Part shown: piece after piece, positions 10,801-19,690 of the stretch
How the letters are laid out: every line of letters begins with the position of its first letter
Position numbering within the stretch: position 1 is the stretch's first letter
Origin: Allomyces macrogynus ATCC 38327
Lineage: Eukaryota; Blastocladiomycota; Blastocladiomycetes; Blastocladiales; Blastocladiaceae
Length of the DNA: 64,000 nt
NCBI GenBank assembly: GCA_000151295.1
Contig: GG745342.1
Coordinates: 102,087-166,086 of the forward strand
Direction of reading: 5' to 3'
The notes under the pieces: model-generated
Databases searched by the model: none
The model's input: the letters and a program-made list of their open reading frames with translations, nothing else
Told to the model about the DNA's origin: nothing
Program-made: the position numbers and the translations under genes

Positions 10801-11466
10801 TCATCCACCAACATCCAGAGGGGACTCTGGAACCAAATCTGGGACGGCCAGAATGGGGTCACTACAGTCGCTGTCCCCTGATTGTCCTGAACCTTCCTCA
10901 GCATATGGGCCAGAGGCCCCAAGGGGGGTAGATCCATGTGGGCTCACCCCCCCCCCCCCCCCCCAGTGGATTGTGAACGCGTCTGTTGCCACTGCCCCTG
11001 GATCCCGACAGAATGCCACAAACCAATCCCTGATCTGCGCCATTGCCACAGACGTGAACAGATTGATCTCCACTGGCCAGTGGGCCCAGAGTGCCCAGAA
11101 TATCGACTGGTGGACCATGTGGTTGTAGCCAACCACATCCACCTTTGAATCCAGGTCCACTACCCAAATCTCTGCCCATGGCAGGTGGGTCGCGCGCAAT
11201 CGCGCCCCAAACCCTTGCAGCCAAAGCCAGGTTTCCTTTGTTGCGCGATTCATCCATGGGCATTGGTGGCCCCCCTGTTGATCCAGGTAAATCATAGAGC
11301 TGAGGTTGTCCACCATCATGTGGATTGTCAACCTATGCAATTCAATCAACCTGGCGGCTATCAGGGCCTGAAGCCCCAGCTGGACTGCAAGGATCTCCAA
11401 GACTCCAATGTGGATCAGATCCATCAAGGGGTGTTTGGACAGGAATGCATCCAGATCCCCTGCCAA
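10801..11466 (-). CDS. DIRS-type RNase H domain fragment
   Basis: It contains the RNase H core order: ILAVQLGLQALIAARLIELH, then IHMMVDNLSSMIYLDQQGGH with the second catalytic Asp, and LRATHLPWAEIWVVDLDSK. The DIRS-specific tail follows: INLFTSVAMAQIRDWFVAFC, then RDPGAVATDAFTIHW (compare the family pattern VDLFAS..N....F.S...DP.A...DAF...W). After the tail, an 18-C homopolymer on the plus strand (10947-10964) is read as a Gly run. In an intact element this domain removes RNA from the RNA:DNA hybrid during reverse transcription. Confidence 0.7.
   Translation of the reverse strand: MAGDLDAFLSKHPLMDLIHIGVLEILAVQLGLQALIAARLIELHRLTIHMMVDNLSSMIYLDQQGGHQCPWMNRATKETWLWLQGFGARLRATHLPWAEIWVVDLDSKVDVVGYNHMVHQSIFWALWAHWPVEINLFTSVAMAQIRDWFVAFCRDPGAVATDAFTIHWGGGGGVSPHGSTPLGASGPYAEEGSGQSGDSDCSDPILAVPDLVPESPLDVGG
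10947..10964. repeat. C18 homopolymer inside retroelement
   Basis: Exactly 18 C on the plus strand, read as Gly codons on the minus strand after the RNase H tail. Confidence 0.9.
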
Positions 11467-11582
11467 CTACTGGAGGAGGGCTTCTGCTGACCACTGGTTG
11501 CATGTCCGTCTCAGTTCCCCTCCCACCCACATGTTCAGTGCCCAGCCCATCCCCAACATGTCAGAGTGCATGGTCAGATCCA

Positions 11583-11880
11583 CTACCAGTCACAGCAGAG
11601 TGGACCCTTGTAGTCCAGGAGAATTGCTGCACTCACTGACAGGTCCTTCCTCATGAGTGGCATCACATCCAACATAAGGGAACCCCACTTCCCACAGTGT
11701 GCTCCAATGGACTGCACTGTCAACCACATTGCCTCACAGATCTCCATTGTGAGCAGCTTCAGCTTGCCCACTGCTGGCAAGATGGCCAGGATCTTCCCCA
11801 CCAGGCAAGGGCCAGGGACCAAGGCACGCCATTTTGTCCATTTTGGAATCACTTCTGTCCTCCATTTTGGAATCAGTTTC
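11583..11880 (-). pseudogene. Reverse transcriptase C-terminal remnant
   Basis: An open frame upstream of the RNase H reads IPKWTKWRALVPGPCLVGKI, then a MxKDLSVSAAILLDY-type end. That is the thumb/connection region that follows the RT core in DIRS-like proteins (G+ilai.pavg.l.l). A stop separates it from the RNase H frame. A 14-bp direct repeat (CCATTTTGGAATCA, about 11838 and 11862) lies at the upstream border. The catalytic core is absent. Confidence 0.5.
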
Positions 11881-12000
11881 GTGGGCAACAACACAATGGA
11901 GCACAATCAAGTCCAGCAACTCGATGGAAAGTGCAGCAAGTGATTTTGGTGCATGAACTGATGTGCAGGTTGATGGTGTCAACAAGTTGGGATTCCCCAT
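11881..12000 (-). pseudogene. F-box-like gene, first 40 codons, cut by retroelement
   Basis: The 40 codons from the ATG at 12000 end in SLAALSIELLDLIVLHCVVA, closely matching the start of the intact gene at 44603 (SLATLPIELLDLITLNMVV) and the broken one at 34759 (FSTLPIELLGMITRQVV). At 11880 the match stops and retroelement sequence begins in the same frame. The rest of the F-box gene is not recognisable on the far side of the element (9240-9390), so the insertion also involved loss. Confidence 0.7.
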
Positions 12001-12516
12001 TTTGGCATGCTGCTGGCTTGTAAATGAGTGGACGTGACCAGGAATGCCGCATGTGGGTAGTTTTGTGGAGTCTCAACTTCAATCAGGCTCATTTGCTGCA
12101 GGCATGGTTGTTGGGCAGGAACTTGGTGGTTGAGACTGGAGAGCTGTGGACTCTGTCAGGAAATGTTTGAAATGAGTGGATTCTGTGAAGCATCAGCTTG
12201 CCAGTTACTCCCTGATCTGCAGCCGATCCCGCTCATTACTGTCATGCATGCGCGTCTGCGATTTGGCGTGGTTTTAAAGTTTGGCTGGGCCAGGATATGT
12301 GGATGCCACTGTTGCTTTGTTCTGGTGCAGCACTCAGCACATTATCCTAAGTGCTTGCCTGCCCAGTTGCACAAAACGGGATGACAAAACAACATTTCCA
12401 TGCACGTTCAACGTCAAAATTTGAGATGATGCTGCTTACTGGTCGTCATTTAGCTTCCATGTTAGATTGTTGTTGGACTGCACCAGCTTCATAACACTGT
12501 TTGCTATTTGCTGTGA
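12001..12516. other. Intergenic, former F-box promoter region
   Basis: About 500 bp upstream of the interrupted F-box start, with lower GC than the neighbours. No gene is supported. Confidence 0.4.
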
Positions 12517-12900
12517 TCAACCATGTCCTGGCTTGGCTGGATTCTTAAAATTGATACGTTGATGCCAGCGCATCGACATGGCAATATTCCGTTCCAAATC
12601 GTCATCTTTGAACATCGGGGACTCATGCCAACTGATGCATTCTGCCATGTGTCCATGAGCAGGAACAGTCGTGCCATGATCAAGACCAGCCATCAGCTGC
12701 ACATTCCGGTGGACCGCACGCGCAAGAGTGCTCTGGCGAGAAAGCAAGGTGCTATTTATTTCATCCTCAGCGCGCTGTCGCAATCTGTGGACGAACAAGT
12801 CAAGAAACGGTGTCATGCTGTGCGCCACACGGTTCGCCACGTTTGCCTCGAGCCTGCCAAGCTTCTGACAGAGTCGAAGTAAACGCGACGGCCTTGCCAA
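12517..12900 (-). CDS. Hypothetical 127-aa protein
   Basis: A minus-strand frame with protein-like composition (LDLFVHRLRQRAEDEINSTL, HMAECISWHESPMFKDDDLE). There is no signal peptide, membrane segment or known motif. It lies head to head with the ILEI gene at 12976, so the 75 bp between them would be a shared promoter. It could also be a chance frame. Confidence 0.35.
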   Translation of the reverse strand: MARPSRLLRLCQKLGRLEANVANRVAHSMTPFLDLFVHRLRQRAEDEINSTLLSRQSTLARAVHRNVQLMAGLDHGTTVPAHGHMAECISWHESPMFKDDDLERNIAMSMRWHQRINFKNPAKPGHG

Positions 12901-12975
12901 GGATTAATTCCTTGCTCTCTCCCCAAATCTCGACGCGCTCGCCGCAACTTGCTGCAATTCTCTCTACCCATCGCC

Positions 12976-14184
12976 ATGGTCCAGTCCTCGCCGTTTGCAC
13001 CCGTGCCGCCGCCGGCCACGTCGGCTTCTACATCCGCCTCGACGGGCCCGACTATCACCATCCCGATGCCCGTGCCTGAGCCTGCTGCTCCCGCCATGCC
13101 CGTCTACACGCCCCCGCCGCCCACTGTGACCGTTCCCCTGACCAAGAAGCCCGTGGCCGTCAAGTCGTCGTCGTCGTCGTCTTCCACCTCGACGTCCACG
13201 GTTTCCCCACCCGAGCCAATGACCGTGACCGTGACGGCGCGCTCAGCCGGCTTCCCGGCGCTGCAAGAGGGCTATGCCGCGTCGGTGAACGTCAACGACC
13301 ACACTTTGTCGCTGTCAGCGACGGCGCGCGGGTTCCACGTTGTCGTCTTCGACACGACCGCCGCCAAGCCGCGGTACGAGCTGGCCACGTTCGACACGCA
13401 CGCCGACACCAAGCACTCGGACCGTCTTGCCGATTTCCTCGCGCACGTGCCCGTGACGGGTGTCGTCGCCATTGTCGCCGTCGACGACGCCATCCAGGCA
13501 CTCACGCCGCGCGCCAAGGCGCATCTCGCGGCCCTCGGCGCGCGCCTGATTCGTGTCACGGAAGTGCGCGACGCCTACGCGCTCGTCGCTCCCGTGCGCA
13601 CGCCGCGCGACGCTGTCGAGGCGCGCACTCCCGCAATCGAGGCCGCGCCGACGGTGCCCGTCGCACTCACGTTCACGCTCAACGCCGCGCCCGTGCCGTA
13701 CCTTCGCGCAGCGGGCTCGCCCGCACCGACGCGGTCGACGCGGCTTATCCAGGCTCGCGCGGCTGGGTTCACGGCGGGCGCGTTTGGCGAAGTGGTCGTG
13801 GACGGGATTGCGAAGACGTACACGCAGCGCGGCGTGCACATGATTGTGATTTACCAGGACCGGAATGCGCGTCGTGTCGAGCAGTGCTTTGACACGCACT
13901 TGCACCCGGACGAGTCGGACCGGCTCGTGAACCATCTCGAGCAGCTCGACTTGTTGCCGTACCCGTCGGCCGTGCTGCTCGTGGGCGTGGACGATATTTC
14001 ACGGTGCCTCACGGAACGCGCGCGCAAGGCGCTCGCGCGGATCGGGTCGAACCTCGTCGATTACATTGGGTTCCAGGACGGTTTTGTGATGATGGCGCGG
14101 TCGGACGCCGGTGGGGCCACGGTCGAGGCGCACTCGCGCGCGGTGCTGGGTGTCCCGACGCGGTGGATCGAGATGGAGTACTGA
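12976..14184 (+). CDS. Protein with two ILEI/FAM3-type domains
   Basis: Single exon of 402 aa. After a Pro/Ser/Thr-rich N-terminal 75 residues, two copies of an ILEI/FAM3 (GG-type) fold follow. Copy 1 (about 80-205): TARSAGF, RGFHVVVFDTTAAKPRYELA, TFDTHADTKHSDRLADFLAH, VVAIVAVDDAIQALTPRAKA. Copy 2 (about 225-385): QARAAGF, RGVHMIVIYQDRNARRVEQC, FDTHLHPDESDRLVNHLEQL, VLLVGVDDISRCLTERARKA. The family pattern is Arg-Gly-[FVL]-[NH]-V-V, Phe-Asp-Thr-[HY], acidic-Ser/Glu-x-Leu, and I/V-A-V-x-D-[DE]. In animals these domains occur in FAM3 cytokine-like proteins, POMGNT1 and CEMIP and are thought to bind carbohydrate or act as ligands. No signal peptide is seen, so an intracellular role is possible. 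A broken paralog lies at 21319. Confidence 0.8.
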   Translation: MVQSSPFAPVPPPATSASTSASTGPTITIPMPVPEPAAPAMPVYTPPPPTVTVPLTKKPVAVKSSSSSSSTSTSTVSPPEPMTVTVTARSAGFPALQEGYAASVNVNDHTLSLSATARGFHVVVFDTTAAKPRYELATFDTHADTKHSDRLADFLAHVPVTGVVAIVAVDDAIQALTPRAKAHLAALGARLIRVTEVRDAYALVAPVRTPRDAVEARTPAIEAAPTVPVALTFTLNAAPVPYLRAAGSPAPTRSTRLIQARAAGFTAGAFGEVVVDGIAKTYTQRGVHMIVIYQDRNARRVEQCFDTHLHPDESDRLVNHLEQLDLLPYPSAVLLVGVDDISRCLTERARKALARIGSNLVDYIGFQDGFVMMARSDAGGATVEAHSRAVLGVPTRWIEMEY

Positions 14185-14546
14185 TAGGTGCTCTTGTGTC
14201 CTTGTGCCGAGCCGCGCGACACGGTGGTCCCAACCGCTCGATGTGTTAGACGGGGCCTGTTGTTGCGGCTAGGCTTTGGTTTTTGCTTGCTTTTTTCGCA
14301 TCCCAATTTTGGCCGTCGCTCGATTTGTCTGTACCAAATGCATCCTCGCGGTATTCTCGCGTCTTTCCATGTTTCCATCACCCCTCAACGAGCCCGGCCT
14401 CGTGCTGTCGTTTGCGGATTGCTTGAACAGGCGAGCGGAGCAGGGCAGGTCGGTACAAACGACAAATGATGCTCAGGGCGGAGCTTGGATAACAGACCCA
14501 AGAAGAAGTCTCAATGCTATTCAGACCACCTACGTCCGGCTCACCG
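14185..14546. other. Convergent 3' spacer
   Basis: Space between the converging ILEI and DUF4246 genes; nothing recognised. Confidence 0.4.
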
Positions 14547-16310
14547 TCAATGCTCGCAGAGGTTGTAAACGGCTCCCTTGAATACCAGTTCCTCCACCGT
14601 CTCCACGGCCACGCTCCGCTCGTCCATGAGCGCGAGCCGCACCTTCTTGGCCTCGTCCAACGACATTGCCGAGTCCACCTCAGCCACCACCTTCTCAATC
14701 AATTCGCGCGGCAACTCCTTATCCACCGCGAGCGGGAACCGTCCCTCCTTCGCCCACGCGTCAGCAATCCACTCGGCCTGCTGCGGCGGCACTTGTGCCG
14801 TCGACACGACCTTACCCCCCTCAGTCGAACTCGGATCGACCACGAAAAACGCGACAATTTTGCGACACCCGCCACACGTCTTATCCGCCAACTCAAACGG
14901 CGCCACATGGTGCTGGAACATATTCGGGAACGCGACCATCCTCCCCTGCCGCGCCGTGACGTGCCCCCACGGCTGCACGAGCGGCTTGTCGCGGTAGAGC
15001 GCGTACCCGAACGCGATGCCGCGATCGTCCGACTGCTCGTACTCGGGCGGCTTGACGCCCGTGCGGAACTCGAGCCGCGAGTCGGTGATGTTGTCAACGT
15101 CCCAGTAGTAGAGCGCCGTGGCCACAATTGACTCATTGAGCATGCCTTCAATGTGCCACGACCCGCCGGAGTAGGTCGGGTCCGCGGGGGTCAGGTGGAT
15201 ACTGGCCAACTTGGTGATCACCTTGAGCGTGCGCCCGCGCAATGGGTACGGCGTGAAGACGTTGCGCGCCACGGCGTACTCGCGCGGCGGGTCCGGCAGG
15301 TTCGGAATGCGCTTCTGGTACCAGTCATTGAGCGACGTGTACTTCTGGTCCGTGGCAGTTGGGTCGTACCGGTCGTACCAGTTCCACGGCGTCGGGTCAA
15401 TGCGCAGCGGCGTCCAGCTCACGAGCCGGCCGAGCACCTGCTCGAGGAGAGGCAGTGCGCACTCGAAGACGCGCGCGAGGGTCGGGTAGAGCGCGGCGTG
15501 CCGCTCCGGGTGCAAGTTGTTGACGTACGACGTGATTGCGACCTTGCCGTCCTTGTCCACCGCAAATTCAGACGGCAGCCACTGGAACTGCTGCGACAGG
15601 AACCGCGACTGGTCCGGCGCGCCAGTGGGCGGCTGGGTTGGCGTCCCGCCGCTAATATACTTGCACCAGTCGTCGACGCTGGTCGTGGGCTGGTCAAGCA
15701 CGCGCGTGCGCCCGTAGACGAGCGGGTAGAGCGATGGGTGCACGAGATCGAGCACTTGGTTGTTGCTGCGCGGGTGCCAGTCCTTGTAGTGGTCCGGCAC
15801 GTTCTCGAGCAGGTCAAACACTTGCGCGACGAGCAAAGCGCGCAAGTCGTCGGGCACCGCGTCGTCGAGCGCAAACACGCCGTCCGTGCCGGCAATCGTC
15901 GGCAGGTGCTCGGCCTGCCAGTCGAGTTCCTGGAGCACGTAATCGAGGTCGGCGTCGGGCATGGCGCCCCTCAGAATGCGGCCAATGTCGGCGTCGTCCT
16001 CGTCGTCCTCGTTGTTCAATGAAGCGACAACCGGCACGATCCACTCGGCATTGGCCGCCTGCTCCTTGATTTCGGCCGCGAGCTTGGCGCGAATCTCGGC
16101 GGTGCGCCATTTCCGCGCCCAGAATGGCTTGTCGCGCACGGCATTGAGCAGCGCGCACATGCGCTGCTCGCGGCGCGTGCGCGCCGGATAGACAGACGTG
16201 TCGCCTTCGAAATCGTCGGTGCGGTCGACAAACGGGAGCGGCAATGGCGCGGTTGGCGAGATTGGTGGATACTCATCGGCGGGTGCGTGGGACCTTGGGT
16301 TCTCCGACAT
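14547..16310 (-). CDS. DUF4246 family protein
   Basis: Single exon, 587 aa from the ATG at 16310 (MSENPRSHAPADEYPP); a further in-frame ATG lies at 16361. The fungal DUF4246 (PF14033) signature runs through the chain: DHYKDWHPRSNNQVLDLVHP, SLYPLVYGRTRV, FQWLPSEFAV, ITSYVNNLHPERHAALYP, GGSWHIEGMLNESIVATALY, and RMVAFPNMFQHHVAPFEL. The H-x-E...H arrangement (HIEG and QHHV) suggests a 2-oxoglutarate/iron oxygenase-like core, which is an inference. Length is normal for the family. It is convergent with the ILEI gene. Confidence 0.9.
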   Translation of the reverse strand: MSENPRSHAPADEYPPISPTAPLPLPFVDRTDDFEGDTSVYPARTRREQRMCALLNAVRDKPFWARKWRTAEIRAKLAAEIKEQAANAEWIVPVVASLNNEDDEDDADIGRILRGAMPDADLDYVLQELDWQAEHLPTIAGTDGVFALDDAVPDDLRALLVAQVFDLLENVPDHYKDWHPRSNNQVLDLVHPSLYPLVYGRTRVLDQPTTSVDDWCKYISGGTPTQPPTGAPDQSRFLSQQFQWLPSEFAVDKDGKVAITSYVNNLHPERHAALYPTLARVFECALPLLEQVLGRLVSWTPLRIDPTPWNWYDRYDPTATDQKYTSLNDWYQKRIPNLPDPPREYAVARNVFTPYPLRGRTLKVITKLASIHLTPADPTYSGGSWHIEGMLNESIVATALYYWDVDNITDSRLEFRTGVKPPEYEQSDDRGIAFGYALYRDKPLVQPWGHVTARQGRMVAFPNMFQHHVAPFELADKTCGGCRKIVAFFVVDPSSTEGGKVVSTAQVPPQQAEWIADAWAKEGRFPLAVDKELPRELIEKVVAEVDSAMSLDEAKKVRLALMDERSVAVETVEELVFKGAVYNLCEH

Positions 16311-17480
16311 GGCAGTCGCGGGTTCGTGTTTTTGGGCGAGCAGGAGATCGTAATAGCGCAAAGCGGATGCGATGAGTGATTGTGGCTGATTCTGCGTTTC
16401 ATTGGTTTGGTAAAGAGGCGACCATGTTTACTGCCAGGTCATGGTTGCAGCGCAGTCAAGGTCGGCATCAAAAGTAGCTGCTCTCACGTAGCTCTGCTGT
16501 CGTGCTCATGAAACACGCGGTCCTCATTCCTTCTGATGACCATACGAAAGAAACCAAGTCGTAGCCAGTGGCTGCATGGCGGTCCCGGCATCACCGGGTG
16601 GGGCAAGCTCGGCTTGTATGCTGATGGCGCACGTTTCCCTCACCGCCTATCAGAGAACAAGGGGTGGCCAGCATGTTGGAGGCGGGTCAGAAATGTGTTG
16701 CAGACGAGAGTGTGCAAACATGATGTTGCCGCAATCTTGCCTTTCCATAGTCTCGATGGCCGGCCGTCAAGTATTTCCTACAAGCCTCTCTTGGCGCGGC
16801 GAATCAACTGTAAGTGCAAATCATGACCCTGCGATGCTGGCCATTCCGCTCCATACATGCGAGCCAATTCGCGAAAGCAAATCGCAAACGATGATGCGAA
16901 GTGATGTGAAGCTGCTATGATCTATCCGGCAATAAATTTGGCCTCTGTTCCAGAACATGACAACGCAGCCGTGCAGCACATCAGACCACCAATCCCTCCC
17001 TCTCGTTCTTGCATTTGACCCAACCAAGGATTACTGAACAACGAGAAGCAGTCCAAGCAGACCAAGCCGTCAACATTTCATTTCAACCCCCACCACCTCA
17101 ACAAGGGCATAGGCTTTATCGGACTGCGCAATCACAACTGGCACTCCAAAAGTCCTGTTGCAGCATCGACTGGGTATCCCCTTTAGTATCGATGTCGACC
17201 GACCAACACGGTCTTCTCGTCTGTTGGCAAGAGCATAGCACGATGGGACCATGTCGATGCGAACGCGTCGGTAGGGTCACCAACCGCCGCCTGAGCATCA
17301 ATCCTGCCGCAACATCCCATCATTCAAAAAAAATGCCAAGCATGCATTCCAACCAGCCAAACTTCTCCACCTACGCACGCGTTCCCGGCCATTCATCCAT
17401 TTTGCGCTCACGCCCGCCAGACCAAATCCACGCGGTCCAGCAGCAAGCAAACCCCCTCTGCACGCCGCTCGCCGCCCGAT
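16311..17480. other. Intergenic, no supported gene
   Basis: About 1.2 kb of lower GC between the DUF4246 start and the Sds3 stop. Short frames such as 17009-17497 + have no motif. Nothing recognised. Confidence 0.45.
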
Positions 17481-19206
17481 CTACCCGGACCGCTTGAACA
17501 GGTAGACGTTATTCAGCAAATGCTGCATCGGCACGCGCAGCCTTGACCCGTCGGACTTCTTGCAAATCACCTACCCGCACCAACCTTTAGTCTCCCACCT
17601 TATCCGCCGCCCCCCCCCCCCCCCCCCTTCTTCCACTCCTCCATCGTACCTCCGACTCGGTGACCTGTTGCAGCGTCACGTGAAATTTCGCGCCCTTGAC
17701 CGTATCCGTGACCACCAAAAACTCGCCGCGCTGCAAGACGGCGTCGCGGTACTGCAAGTGCCAGTGGTCGCGCATGTAAATGCCGGCCGCGGCGGTCGCC
17801 GCGAGCCACGGGTGCACGTTCTGCATGGCGAACAGGTCGTTCTGCACCTCGACTTGCGTCAGGGACTCGACACAGAGAACAGGCGGGCCGCCCGCGCGGG
17901 CCTGGCAGGCGCGCAGGTCGTCGACGAGTAACTTCATTCGACGGCGGCGTTTCGCGAGGTAGGTGCGGGTCGGGGCGGCGCCGGAGAGCGGGGACGAGGG
18001 GTCGACTAGGTGGGTGGAGTGGAGGGTCAGTGCCAGGGTCGGGGTGGGTGTTGGCCGTGCATGGACAGCGTCGATTGCGCGGAGTACGAAGGGAGCAATG
18101 TACCAAACGGTGCCGACGATGTCGCATCGGGCCCGCGCGCGTCCAGTTTACGCTTCTCGGCCTTGAGCTGGAACAACGCGCGTTGCGCCTCGCGAATCCG
18201 GGCGAGCCGCGCACGTGCCCGCGCGTCCTAACAAACCAAAACCAACAACGTGAGCAACCAACGACGCAAATGCTTCCAAACCAGATTGACGTACGACAAA
18301 CTCGCGCTCGAGCTGCAGCCGCACACACTCAAACTCGGTCCTTGCCGCGGCCAGCGCATGGTTCCGGCGCGCCTCAGCGAGCGCCAGCCGGTCGTCGCGG
18401 CTCGACTCGAGGTGCGCGCGGCGCACGAGGTAGTCCGGGTGCGTGCCGTTCTTGATCTGCACTTCTTCGAGCCGCAGGTGGTTCATGCGCTCGTCGTAGA
18501 GGCTAAATCATTCCTCACCCGTCAGCTCGTCGCCATCGGAAGTGCAAGTTAATCAAGTGAGTCAAACGTACGCGTGCCGCAACCGCTGGAAATCATGCTC
18601 AATCTGGCGCAACGACGCCATCGCCTCGCGGCGCACCGCGTCGGTCGCCGGATCCAGATCCCCACCCAAATCATCCGAGTCGTCGTCGACGTCGTCGTCG
18701 TCCTCGTCATCCGACTCGTCGTCGTCGGACCCGTCGCCGGACCCGCCGTCCTCGGCCGCGACCCGGCGCGACCGGCGCACCCCCGCCGCAGCGGCCGCGC
18801 GTGCCGTGCGCGGCTCGTCGTCGTCGTCGTCATGTCCCGCGGTCGCATCGCTCGCGGCGTGATCGTCGTCGTCGGTTGTGGCGGTGCGGCGCAAGGCCGA
18901 CGCGCGGCGGGCGGCGTTTGCGGCAGTAGTCGAGGAGGAGGACGCTCCGCGGCCGCCGCCGCGGCGGATCGTCGTGCGGCGGTCGGTGGTCCCGCGCGGG
19001 GATGCGGGAGCGGCAGCGCCGTTCGGGGCGGAGGCGAGCGGCGGCGACGCGGGCGCCTGCGAGAGCGGGGTCCCGGCGCGCGCGGAGATGGCGGGTGCGG
19101 GTGCGAGGGCTGCGGGTGCGCTGGCTGGAACGCTCATGGCACCTGCAGCAGCGATGCTGGTGGTGGGTGCGGAAGTGGCGGACGCGGCGGCGGCGTCGAT
19201 GCCCAT
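17481..19206 (-). CDS. Sds3-like subunit of the Sin3/Rpd3 histone deacetylase complex
   Basis: Five exons: 19206-18572, 18502-18295, 18227-18104, 18005-17650, 17558-17481; 466 aa; all phases close. An Ala/Ser/Pro-rich N-terminus is followed by acidic Asp/Ser runs (about 140-190). The Sds3 core comes next: ASLRQIEHDFQRLRHALYDE, LRLEEVQIKNGTHPDYLVRR, then a coiled coil. The C-terminus SDGSRLRVPMQHLLNNVYLF corresponds to the conserved Sds3 end. In yeast and animals Sds3/SUDS3/BRMS1 holds the corepressor together and supports deacetylase activity in the nucleus. The last intron holds an 18-nt homopolymer (17610-17627). The ATG at 19206 is the first Met before the acidic region. Confidence 0.87.
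17610..17627. repeat. C18 homopolymer in Sds3 last intron
   Basis: Exactly 18 C on the plus strand (G18 in the Sds3 transcript), inside the intron 17559-17649. Confidence 0.9.
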
Positions 19207-19539
19207 CGTGGTCGCTGCTTGCTTGGGACGGGAACGGCGCGGGCGGGTCGGATGCAGCAGGTGTCGCGCGGTGGGTCGGTCGTGGTTGACGGCGTCGCTT
19301 GCGACGCGGGCGTTGTGGTGGTGATGCGGTTGCCGGCGGTGTCGGTTGGCGCGTGGCCGTGCGCGGGGGGGACGCGCGGTGCATGCGCAGGCATGCGGCT
19401 GGGCGACAGTGTCCCCCGCGACCGCATGCGCGCACGTGGCAGGGCGCGAGACCGACGGCGCCAGTGGCGCGTCTCGCACACGATGCGTTATGGCTCCAAA
19501 GCGCTCGCCTGCGCACCTTGCCCATCCCGACTTGTCCGC

Positions 19540-19690
19540 GACTTGCTGCACTCGGCTCGCCAGCCCGACAGCGGCCTTGCTCGCGCTCCTGTGCGCTCCG
19601 CTGACACCAAGAATGGCCAACGCCATGTCGGCCAACCCGACGCACACTCCACGGCGCCGTCCACCTCGTCCGACCGCGCCAACGCGCACT
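19540..19690 (+). repeat. Duplicated promoter/N-terminus block, copy 1
   Basis: Shares a long, gapped match with 23026-23180, from the GACTTGCTGCA motif upstream of the ATG through the first 25-30 codons (MANAMSANPTHTP here, MANTMSASPRHTP there). Confidence 0.75.

Larger units (their letters stand above)
9392..11880 (-). mobile_element. Decayed DIRS-like (tyrosine-recombinase) retroelement
   Basis: A block of visibly lower GC than its flanks. It encodes on the minus strand, in order, the C-terminal end of a reverse transcriptase, an RNase H with the DIRS-type tail, an unassigned segment and a tyrosine-recombinase C-terminus. RT-RH followed by a tyrosine recombinase instead of a DDE integrase is diagnostic of DIRS-like elements. 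The RT catalytic core (YxDD) is missing because the copy starts inside RT. Frames are interrupted, so this copy is 5'-truncated and dead. On the upstream side it abuts an F-box-like start (11881-12000). The left limit is set at the inverted repeat and is uncertain; element sequence may extend to about 9240. Confidence 0.75.
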
